Below the pieces are notes generated by a model. It had not been told where the DNA came from. It saw only the letters and a list, made by a program, of their open reading frames with translations, and ran no database searches. 64,000 nucleotides of DNA, from assembly GCA_019638615.1 (NCBI GenBank), contig JAHBTL010000018.1, positions 61,345 to 125,344 of the forward strand. The letters run 5' to 3'. Shown in pieces: positions 45,051 to 53,000 of the stretch. The position numbers and the translations under genes were made by a program. Numbering within the stretch: the stretch's first letter is position 1; every line of letters starts with the position of its first letter. Source of the DNA: Chitinophagaceae bacterium. Its GTDB lineage: Bacteria > Bacteroidota > Bacteroidia > Chitinophagales > Chitinophagaceae.

Positions 45051-45755
45051 ATGAGCACACTGCAAAAACTAAAGATTACCCGGTTTATGATAGCAGCGTT
45101 TACGCTGGTACTCGTATCATGCAGCAAAGACAATGTCCTGGAAGATCCGGGGGGGATCAGCCACTGTTAAGGATGCAGATGGCAACATATATAAAGCCGT
45201 GAAGATCGGCAACCAGGTATGGATGGCCGAAAACCTGAATGTAACTCATTATAATGACGGCGGAGAAATTTACAATGCCACCGCCTCAGCAACAAACCCC
45301 GACTCGTGGATAGAGCGCCCGGGTAGGCTGCGCTGCTATTACGACAATGAACCCAATAACGGGAAAATATACGGGCAGTTGTATAACTGGGACGCGGTAA
45401 ACAGCGGCAAGCTGGCTCCCAAAAGCTGGCATATACCAACAAATGGGAGGCGCTGACCACATTTTTGGGCGGGGAGATCACTGCCGGCGTAAAATTGAAA
45501 GCAACTACCTTATGGAATGCGGGATCAACCTATCCCGGAGATAACAGCATCGGTTTTGCGGCTTTGCCGGCAGTTGGGCGCGGCTACAACCTGGGTATAT
45601 TTGCAGGTAAGGGAACAGTCGCAGGTTTTTGGTCATCAACCAAAGCAGGAACATTTCTATATTCCTATATTTTATCGCTCAACTCCGCTATGTTTAACTC
45701 TTTTAATACAACATCTGAAAAAGAAGGGCTCTCTGTACGTTGTATAAAGGATTGA
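45051..45755 (+). pseudogene. Broken FISUMP-domain lipoprotein gene (two frameshifts)
   Basis: The gene starts at ATG 45051 with a lipoprotein signal (RFMIAAFTLVLVSCSKDN). The frame then breaks at a run of seven G residues near 45149-45155; six G would continue into VKDADGNIYKAVKIGNQVWM, the opening of a Fibrobacter-succinogenes-major-paralogous (FISUMP) domain. A second break follows KSWHIPTN at about 45445, where a few bases seem to be missing before the frame resumes as WEALTTFLGGEITAG and runs to GLSVRCIKD, a proper FISUMP end. All parts of one exported domain of about 230 residues are present. Two independent lesions favour a real pseudogene over a sequencing error. Confidence 0.82.
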
Positions 45756-45982
45756 CTGCAGGAATATCACTTGATAAGTCCGGTTTGGCCAGCAGTGCTC
45801 CGATAGCAGCATAGCCGTACTGTACTGTTATTATACTAAACCCGCGATGTGATTTCTTTACGCTATTTCATAATGCCTGTGTCAACAACATGGGCTTAAC
45901 AAAAGATGCTCAATTTCCTTTTTATAATAACCTCAAATACCGTAGCTTCATAACTCTTTTTATTACCAACTTTTTAATTGAT

Positions 45983-46624
45983 ATGAAAAAGTGTTTATTA
46001 TTACTTGCTACGGCTGCCATCTGTATTTTGTCGTGTGAAACACCTGCAATTGCCCAGCAGGATGGTTGGATACCTCTTTTTGATGGAACAATGAACAACT
46101 GGAAAGTAGGAAAAAACGCCTCCAGCTTCAGCATTGAAAACGGCACCATTAAAGTAAATGGACCTGTAGCGCATTTATATTACGATGGCCCTGTAAAAAA
46201 GCACCTGTTCAGAAATTTTGAATTCAGGGCCCAGGTAATGACCAAACCCGGTGCTAATTCAGGCATCTATTTTCATACCAGCTACCAGGAGGCCGGATGG
46301 CCTGAAAGAGGCTATGAAGTACAGGTAAACAATTCGCATACCGACTGGCGCAGGAGCGGCAGCCTGTACGATATAGTTGATATTAAAGAAACATACGCCA
46401 AAGACGATGAATGGTATACGGAATACATTAAAGTAGAGGGTAAGCATGTGATCATTAAAATAAACGATAAAGTGGTAGTGGATTATACGGAACCCTGCGA
46501 TGTAAAACGGGAAGACAACCATCCACTGCGCCTGATAACAGGCGGCACTTTTGCCCTGCAGGCCCATGATCCTAAAAGCATTGTATATTACAAAGATATT
46601 ATGGTAAAGCCTTTAGCAGATTAG
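45983..46624 (+). CDS. DUF1080 (3-keto-disaccharide hydrolase-type) exported protein
   Basis: A 213-residue protein. ATG 45983 gives a signal sequence (MKKCLLLLATAAICILSCETPAIAQ) that may be lipoprotein-type (ILSC). The mature part is a concanavalin-like jelly roll of the DUF1080 family: GWIPLFDGTMNNWKVG, NSGIYFHTSYQE, GYEVQVNN, IKVEGKHVIIKINDKVVVDYTEP and GTFALQAHDPKSIVYYKDI. Some members hydrolyse 3-keto-glycosides; the activity here is untested. The frame is open 31 codons further upstream, but the signal peptide fixes the start. A hairpin terminator follows. Confidence 0.92.
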   Translation: MKKCLLLLATAAICILSCETPAIAQQDGWIPLFDGTMNNWKVGKNASSFSIENGTIKVNGPVAHLYYDGPVKKHLFRNFEFRAQVMTKPGANSGIYFHTSYQEAGWPERGYEVQVNNSHTDWRRSGSLYDIVDIKETYAKDDEWYTEYIKVEGKHVIIKINDKVVVDYTEPCDVKREDNHPLRLITGGTFALQAHDPKSIVYYKDIMVKPLAD

Positions 46625-46649
46625 GATTAACAGCGATAGCATATTTCTA

Positions 46650-46677
46650 AACCCCGGTAAACCCGGGTTTTATTTTT
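46650..46677 (+). terminator. Terminator after the DUF1080 gene
   Basis: AACCC-c-GG, loop TAAA, CC-c-GGGTT with one C-C mismatch, followed by TTTATTTTT. Confidence 0.72.
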
Positions 46678-46679
46678 GT

Positions 46680-47012
46680 CTACATTTCATGTACCCGGTT
46701 AATATCGTCGATATGGATGCTAAGATTTTTAAACGCCTCCTTTGTAAGCAATCTTGTGTTTGCACAAAAATCATCCAGCGTACAACTGATCAGTTTTAAA
46801 TTAACAGGTAAGCCATTTTTCATTTCAATAAAGTCAATGTGCAGAATATCATTTTCAGTGGTGTCTTCATTGCCTTTTAGCTGGTGAAAAGCATCGTAGG
46901 CAAACTGAGGGTCGTTGCCAAGAAAAAACTGGCAAAATGTTTTAAACCCTTCTGCCGTTTTAATTCTTGCCTGAACATAAAATGCATTTTCCATATAGCT
47001 TGGTTTAAGCAT
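46680..47012 (-). CDS. Small hypothetical protein
   Basis: A 110-residue soluble protein, MLKPSYMENAFYVQARIKTAEGFKTFCQFFLGNDPQFAYDAFHQLKG at the N-terminus. It is alpha/beta, mildly acidic, with Cys in FCQFF, ISCTLDDFCANTR. I recognise no family. The start is ATG at 47010-47012; MENAF six residues later is an alternative. It follows hsp20 on the same strand beyond a hairpin (47031-47057), so it may be transcribed with hsp20 by read-through. Confidence 0.7.
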   Translation of the reverse strand: MLKPSYMENAFYVQARIKTAEGFKTFCQFFLGNDPQFAYDAFHQLKGNEDTTENDILHIDFIEMKNGLPVNLKLISCTLDDFCANTRLLTKEAFKNLSIHIDDINRVHEM

Positions 47013-47030
47013 AATCAACTATGCAAATAG

Positions 47031-47057
47031 CCAGATGAGAGAAATGCTCTCATCTGG
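47031..47057 (-). terminator. Strong hairpin after hsp20
   Basis: CCAGATGAGAG (47031-47041), loop AAATG, CTCTCATCTGG (47047-47057): a perfect 11-bp stem 23 bp beyond the hsp20 stop. The minus-strand tail CTATTTGC is only weakly T-rich, so it may be a weak terminator or a stabiliser. Confidence 0.65.
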
Positions 47058-47079
47058 TCTGAACAATGTGATTAAATGA

Positions 47080-47544
47080 CTATTGGATATCAATAGTACG
47101 TGATATCTTTTTTGCATTTTCCTTTTTAGGAATACTTACATGCAATACGCCATCTTCGTACCGGGCAGCGATATTGGAGGCGTCTACTGTTTCGTCAAGA
47201 TTAAAGCTCCTGCTGAACGCCTGGGCCCTGTATTCACGCCTGATCCACTGACCTGAAGCATCCTTTTGATTGTCCTCCTGCTTGTGCTCAAACGAAATTG
47301 AAAGCGTATCATCCGAAATGTTCAGTTGGAAATCCTGTTTTTTCAAACCTGGTGCAACAACTTCCATTTCATAGCTCTTGTCTGTTTCCCTCAAATTAAC
47401 AGGAACATTCTGTCGATGTAACGGACCGTTAACACCCCAATAGTCATCGTCGAAGAAACGGCTCAAATTATCCTGGAAGATCTGATCAACAACACTTCCA
47501 AAAGCTGCTGGACGGGCATTGTCTTTTTTAATGATGTTTGGCAT
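47080..47544 (-). CDS. hsp20: Small heat-shock protein Hsp20
   Basis: A 154-residue alpha-crystallin-type holdase. The N-terminal arm is followed by the core domain: NVPVNLRETDKSYEMEVVAPGLKKQDFQLNI, RREYRAQAFSRSFNLDETVD, and the family signature ARYEDGVLHVSIPKKE. A clear GGAGG ribosome site lies seven bases before the ATG, unusual for Bacteroidota and consistent with strong expression. The candidate heat-shock element lies at 47588-47627. Confidence 0.97.
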   Translation of the reverse strand: MPNIIKKDNARPAAFGSVVDQIFQDNLSRFFDDDYWGVNGPLHRQNVPVNLRETDKSYEMEVVAPGLKKQDFQLNISDDTLSISFEHKQEDNQKDASGQWIRREYRAQAFSRSFNLDETVDASNIAARYEDGVLHVSIPKKENAKKISRTIDIQ

Positions 47545-47587
47545 AATATCCTCCTTTTTTTTAAATGAATATCTATCCTTTTTAGTA

Positions 47588-47627
47588 CAACCTCAATGCC
47601 AGATAAATAATTTCTGAAATTTTGACA
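47588..47627 (-). promoter_or_regulatory. Candidate heat-shock element upstream of hsp20
   Basis: Minus strand: TGTCA, 21 bp, TGGCAT, 5 bp, TTG, ending 44 bp before the hsp20 ATG. Layout identical to the htpG and dnaK elements. Confidence 0.7.
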
Positions 47628-47747
47628 ACTGCTATTTTTCATATGCAACGAAATGCGGAAAAATTTGCACTATTCAGCCTGTGTAAGATGAAAGATTGTC
47701 ATTGATCCTGATTTCGGGGTTCAGAGAAAAATATATACATTCAGGAA

Positions 47748-48437
47748 ATGACGACGCCGGTTTATTATAATCCACTGCAACTTACATCCAAACAACTGGA
47801 CACATTGTTGTCGAAAGGGTGGTACCGGATGCATCAAAGCGTTTTTACCACCAATTATATTTTCATGGATAATAAGACGCTGCGCGTATTTTGGCTAAGA
47901 TATTCACTGCAAAAGTTGCAGTTCAGCAAAAAGCAACGAAAGCTTTTACAGCAAAACCAGCGTTTCAAAGTAACCAATAAACCAATGGCAATAACCGAAG
48001 AACTGGAGCATTTATATGCGCTGTATAAAACAGCTATTTCATTTGAACCATCTCCTTCTGTTACTGACTGGTTATATGGCGAAGATGACGACAAAAAGAT
48101 TTTCGATACACATATCATAGAGATAAGAGACGGAGAAAAACTTATAGCAGCCGGTATATACGATAAGGGAAACAGGAGCATTGCCGGTATCATGAATTTT
48201 TATCACCCCGAATACCGGAAGCTCAGCCTTGGCAAATACCTTGTTCTGTTAAAGGCGCAATATGCCATGGCGTCTCATTTAAAATGGTATTACCCCGGGT
48301 ACATTACACACGGCTACCCGGCATTTGATTATAAGCTTTTTGTAGGCGAGCCGAATATTGAAGTTTTTGTACCGGAGTTAAATGGCTGGTATCAGTACAA
48401 CACAGATATGCTTAACGCCGTAGCCGGTAATATATAA
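47748..48437 (+). CDS. Arginyl-tRNA-protein transferase-like (GNAT fold) protein
   Basis: A 229-residue protein. The opening LDTLLSKGWYRMHQSVFTTNY resembles the Arg/Leu-tRNA-protein transferase N-terminal segment (GWRRFGxxxF), and the late KWYYPGYITHGYPAFDYKLF matches the family's YYPGY-type C-terminal motif. These enzymes add an amino acid to protein N-termini, marking them for degradation. It is shorter than Ate1/Bpt, and the N-terminal Cys cluster of those enzymes is absent, so the activity is uncertain. A general acetyltransferase role is possible. It converges on the next gene with a 6-bp gap. Confidence 0.65.
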   Translation: MTTPVYYNPLQLTSKQLDTLLSKGWYRMHQSVFTTNYIFMDNKTLRVFWLRYSLQKLQFSKKQRKLLQQNQRFKVTNKPMAITEELEHLYALYKTAISFEPSPSVTDWLYGEDDDKKIFDTHIIEIRDGEKLIAAGIYDKGNRSIAGIMNFYHPEYRKLSLGKYLVLLKAQYAMASHLKWYYPGYITHGYPAFDYKLFVGEPNIEVFVPELNGWYQYNTDMLNAVAGNI

Positions 48438-48443
48438 ATTGTT

Positions 48444-49418
48444 TTACCAACCCAGTATCCAGGCAAATATCAAAGGAGCTACAATGGTAGCATCACTTTC
48501 AACAATAAATTTAGGCGTATTAATGTCCAGCTTTCCCCAGGTAATTTTTTCGTTCGGCACTGCCCCGGAGTAAGATCCGTAGGAAGTGGTGGAATCGCTG
48601 ATCTGGCAGAAATAGCTCCAGAAAGGAACATCGTGCCACTCAAGATCCTGGTACATCATGGGAACAACGCAGATAGGGAAATCGCCGGCAATACCACCCC
48701 CAATCTGAAAAAAGCCGACACCCTTTCCTCCGCTGTTGTTGCGATACCAGTCGGCCAGCCACACCATGTATTCTATCCCGCTTTTCATGGCGGAAGCTTT
48801 TATTTCATTCTTTATAACATACGATGCAAATATGTTTCCCATGGTACTGTCTTCCCAGCCGGGCACAACAATAGGAATGCTTTTTTCGGCTGCAGCCAGC
48901 ATCCAACTGTTTTTGGGATCTATTTCATAATACTGCTCCAGGACGCCGCTCAACAGCATTTTATACATATACTCATGAGGAAAGTAACGCTCGCCCTTTG
49001 CATCGGCTTCTTTCCATATTTTAGCTATATGCTGTTGTATTCTCCTGAAGGCCTCTTCTTCAGGAATACAGGTATCCGTAACCCGGTTATAGTGATTTTC
49101 CAGCAAGTCCCATTCATCCTGCGGGTTCAGGTCTCTGTAGTGGGGAACTCTTTTATAGTGACTGTGAGCCACCAGGTTCATTATATCTTCTTCGAGGTTC
49201 GCGCCTGTACAACTGATAATATGAACTTTGTCCTGCCGGATTATTTCAGCCAGCGACAAGCCCAGCTCCGCGGTGCTCATTGCACCGGCAAGCGTAATCA
49301 TCATTTTACCGCCTTCCAGCAAGTGTGTTTCATATCCTTTTGCTGCATCCATTAAAGCAGCGGCATTAAAATGACGGTAGTGATGCTGAATGTATTGAGA
49401 CACGGGACCTTTACTCAT
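48444..49418 (-). CDS. Deoxyhypusine synthase family protein
   Basis: A 324-residue NAD-dependent enzyme of the deoxyhypusine/homospermidine synthase group. Seen: LAGAMSTAELGLSLAEIIR, HIISCTGANLEEDIMNLVAHSHYKR, a VVPGWEDSTMGNIF loop, VGFFQIGGGIAGDFPICV and the active-Lys segment EKITWGKLD (eukaryotic enzyme: SWGKI). Bacteria lack eIF5A, so these members probably make homospermidine or a related polyamine; that is inference. The ATG is at 49416-49418. Confidence 0.92.
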   Translation of the reverse strand: MSKGPVSQYIQHHYRHFNAAALMDAAKGYETHLLEGGKMMITLAGAMSTAELGLSLAEIIRQDKVHIISCTGANLEEDIMNLVAHSHYKRVPHYRDLNPQDEWDLLENHYNRVTDTCIPEEEAFRRIQQHIAKIWKEADAKGERYFPHEYMYKMLLSGVLEQYYEIDPKNSWMLAAAEKSIPIVVPGWEDSTMGNIFASYVIKNEIKASAMKSGIEYMVWLADWYRNNSGGKGVGFFQIGGGIAGDFPICVVPMMYQDLEWHDVPFWSYFCQISDSTTSYGSYSGAVPNEKITWGKLDINTPKFIVESDATIVAPLIFAWILGW

Positions 49419-49495
49419 GATTTTGATTTTGTAAGCGGCAAAAATAGTGTTTTACTATAAATAATGGGGTGATATCCGGTTATGCATCCAACTTC

Positions 49496-49667
49496 TTAAA
49501 TGCTCAACAAATTTTTTAATCTTATAAGATATTTCGTTTCTCCCAGATACTGCAGGTAAGGACCATGGGTGACTTTGAATTTTTCGTCTTCAGCTTTTCC
49601 AGGTAATGACTGTGCCTGTGTGCACAAAACCAAGAATAAAAAGCAGGGTTGTAAGAATATGTTTCAT
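49496..49667 (-). pseudogene. Remnant of an exported purple-acid-phosphatase-like gene
   Basis: From ATG 49665-49667 the minus strand reads MKHILTTLLFILGFVHTG, a signal peptide, then stops after ITWKS. One frame over the text continues TQAQSLPGKAEDEKFKVTHGPYLQYLGET, the usual start of Bacteroidota metallophosphoesterases of the purple acid phosphatase type (HGPYLQ), then ends at 49496. No catalytic domain remains. It is a truncated, frameshifted gene start. Confidence 0.6.
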
Positions 49668-50027
49668 GTTTTAACCAGATTATTTACAGGTCTGCTCTTT
49701 AAAATCGTTTAGTATCAACTCATCATTATTATCATAATCAACCGAAACTATCAACTGGAGCAATCCAACCGGGTCTGCAGCATCTTTGCTCAATCTTACA
49801 TGATTGGGTTCCTGCCGGATACTAAAAATTATGAACAATGCTTTGATTAATCATTTTTATTTTCTAATATTACTTTCCCTCCCTGAGCAGAAGCCTATGA
49901 TCCTTTTTATAACATTACTATCCGCAACTAGAAAACTTTAGCGTATAAAACACCTGCCATCCCCTGTAAATCACATCCTGATTTTGTGTAAAACCTGTCC
50001 ATTTGTTCATGCATTAAATTCAATTTG
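49668..50027. other. Gene-free stretch before the giant genes
   Basis: No intact gene. On the minus strand 49680-49850 stays open without an ATG (QEPNHVRLSKDAADPVGLL ... DFKEQTCK) and could be another decayed gene end. No convincing promoter for the gene at 50028 was found; TCCATTTG at 49998-50005 is one base off the -7 consensus but lacks a -33 partner. Confidence 0.4.
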
Positions 50028-53000
50028 ATGACACAGGCGCAATTGTCTGCCATGCTCGAAAGCATTACCGGTCACCTTATCGCCAAAAGCGGCGCACAGG
50101 AAGAGCAACTTCAGCAGGCACGAATAAAAGTCGCATCTTCTCTGCTTAGTCAGCCAATAGAAAATACGGGCAGCGAGCAGCTTTTTTATAAAGCCAATCT
50201 ATATAGCAGGGAGAATATTAAAAGTGATACACTGCAAAGTATAGACAACCTGGCCCACCAGTTAATTGGCAATGCCGGGGCGGAACCAACCGAAAATATT
50301 TTTGTACGGAGCACGCCGATATTAAATGCAGCTATTGCGGGCAGCAAGCCCGACTGGGCCGCTGGCGTTTCCCCGGCTGAAAGCTTTGGCCCGTTTTTGA
50401 ATAATGAAGGGCGTGAAATATGGATAGATATTTACCGTGTAGAAAAGCTGATCACGCTGTATCTCGGTAACCAGCCTATTCTTTTATTTAAAACTTCGCT
50501 CCGCGGCGGCATATTCCTGCCCGCCAATCAACTCTCTACCGCTTATAATATTGTTGCCGGCAGTGTTTGGATCAATGCAAAATTTTTGTACGCTTCCGCG
50601 GCAGCAGACAGATTTGTTGGGGTACAGGTAAACAAGGGAACGCTCAAATTAAGCGCTGCGCCAACACTGCAGAACAACCAGATAACAATTAACCCGGCTA
50701 CGGCAATAGAAATGTCGCTGGAGCTGGTTCAGGATGAAGATGACGGAGCAACAGAAACTTCCCCTTATGGTAAAGATGCACGTGATGCCGTTTATATGCT
50801 TCCTGCAACATGGGCATTTACATGGCAAAACAATAAAGCGAACGTTACGCAGGTTGCTCTATCTTCCTGTAATATATACGGTCAGGATATTGCTTTCAGC
50901 TTTACGCCTGCGGCAGGCACTGCCTTCAAATATGTAAATGATATGCTGCTGATCCCCTGGAAAGCAAGCGTAAATGAATTTAGCTTTTTAAAAAATAAAA
51001 GCCCGTGGATTTTATCTGCCGACACCGCGGAGCTGCAAAAATCATATTGGGCTTTGCCAACCAGCGCAATCAATATAGCCTCACCTGTTGCTGCTTCCGG
51101 CAACGGATTGGTAATGCTGCAATGTGCAGAAGGATTACGCATCAGTTGGGCAGGGTTGCAGGATGAAGATATCCGTCTTGTTGCTCCAACAATATTAGGC
51201 AAGCCAGGTGATATTGCTGTTATTGATCTTGAATCGAATGGACTTGGCGCATCACATCATTTACAATTATGGCAGGATAACGAGAACCCCCATGGCACAA
51301 CCGCTGATCTTTTATTGCTGGAAAAAGCGCCGCTTATTTTTATCAGCAGCAGTAAGGCCGCGGTTGAAGTGATCAGCACTTTCTGCGCGGCAGATATACA
51401 GTCCGACAGACCAGTGAAAGTAAACGGTGAGCCATTCCCCGTAGAATCTTTATCGTGCTCACTAATGTTGAGCGGCGGCAAAAATGGAAGAAAGATAATG
51501 CTGATAGAAGATGATGTACAGGCTGACCAGGCAGTAAATGCTAATATAGCTGGCGCAGCTCAGCAGGTCCGGTTGTTTTCCATTGCGCTCGAAAATGCTT
51601 TGTTCACCGTATCTCCTGTAAAAACATTTATTCTTTTTGGAGAGTGCGATGATAGCATGACGGATGTGAAGCGCGGAAATTTTATTGTTGTATTTACACT
51701 CTACAGCTATTTGCCAACCCTGCCTGATCCTTATGTAGCGAACCTGGGATTATGGAGAAGGGGAGCCGGCAATGACCGGTATAACCGTCTTGCGGGAGCG
51801 GCGGGCTTCAGCAGCCTGCTGGTTTGTTTCATCACTTTTGTTGGGGCTGATGAAGCAACAGATAATGTAAAAGTCAACTTTTACTTTGGCGGCGTTGAGC
51901 TGCCCAATATTATGGATCTTCCGCAGCAAACGCCTGCTAAAAAAGCGCTTAAAGCATCTTCGGCAAAAGCAAGAACTACTATTACAGCGTTAAAAAAACC
52001 ATTACGACAAACAGCAACCGCCGCAAGATCGCTGTTCGGCAATTTGCGCACAACAACCAAATTAACAAGCAACCAGTTTTTACCGGAAGTAACAGATGAT
52101 ATTCTAACCGGCGAAATCATAAAACAGGAACCTCAACTGAATGTTGACCTGCTCTCAGGGTATAAAGATCCAAATGGAAAAATATACGATGCCGATACGC
52201 TTGCCAAAATAAAGAGAGACATAGAAGATGTATGGGATAGCAGCATCGGTGTTCAGCATGAATTTTTTTCTTTGTTAGATGTAAGCAGCAATGCCAACCA
52301 GTTGGGTGTAAGCTTTGGAACCAACTGGCAGATCATAAAAACAGGAAGTGTTCGCGGCAGGGACGGAGAAGTGCATAATATAGATTACAATGCCGCGGCA
52401 TATAATACCGCGTTCCCGTTTTTGGTGGAAGGCATGCAGGTTAAACTGCCATCGCACCGGGTGCGCGCCTTCACATTGCCGTTAATGGCCTGGGAGCCGG
52501 AGATCAATCTCACTCCGCCGGATAGTGATAATCCTCCTGCAAAATTATTAATGGATCCCGATGCAGGCTTTTTATATTATGCTGATGATGGCGGCCCGGC
52601 ACGTATATGGAATAACAATGCTGCCCCTGTTCCGTTGGCGCCCATACCCGTTACTAATGGATTGATTGAAGACTTTACATCGCAACCGGATAATTATACA
52701 CTGGCAACCTTCACCCTGCCATTTGGCTTAAAAGCCATCAGCTATATTTCAAAACATTTTGTTGAACCGCAAAAGCCGGCTATTGAAAATATCCGCCCCA
52801 GGTTCAGGAAGAATGAAGAAGATAATACTTATAAACTTGAGGGAGGGATACAGGTAAGCCTGCAGGCAGGAAGGTTCGGCAAACCCAATCCTGCCAATCC
52901 ATCAGAATATGACAGTGATATGTTTCCCGGCTATACTGTTCAGGCAAATAACCTGCTGAACTGGTATGGTATTGCTTCTTATGCAAGCAACCTGGGGCAC

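Noticed and set aside
48633-49355. 240-codon open frame antisense to the deoxyhypusine synthase-like gene
   Set aside because: The opposite strand has all family motifs; the antisense product is aromatic/His-rich and unstructured.
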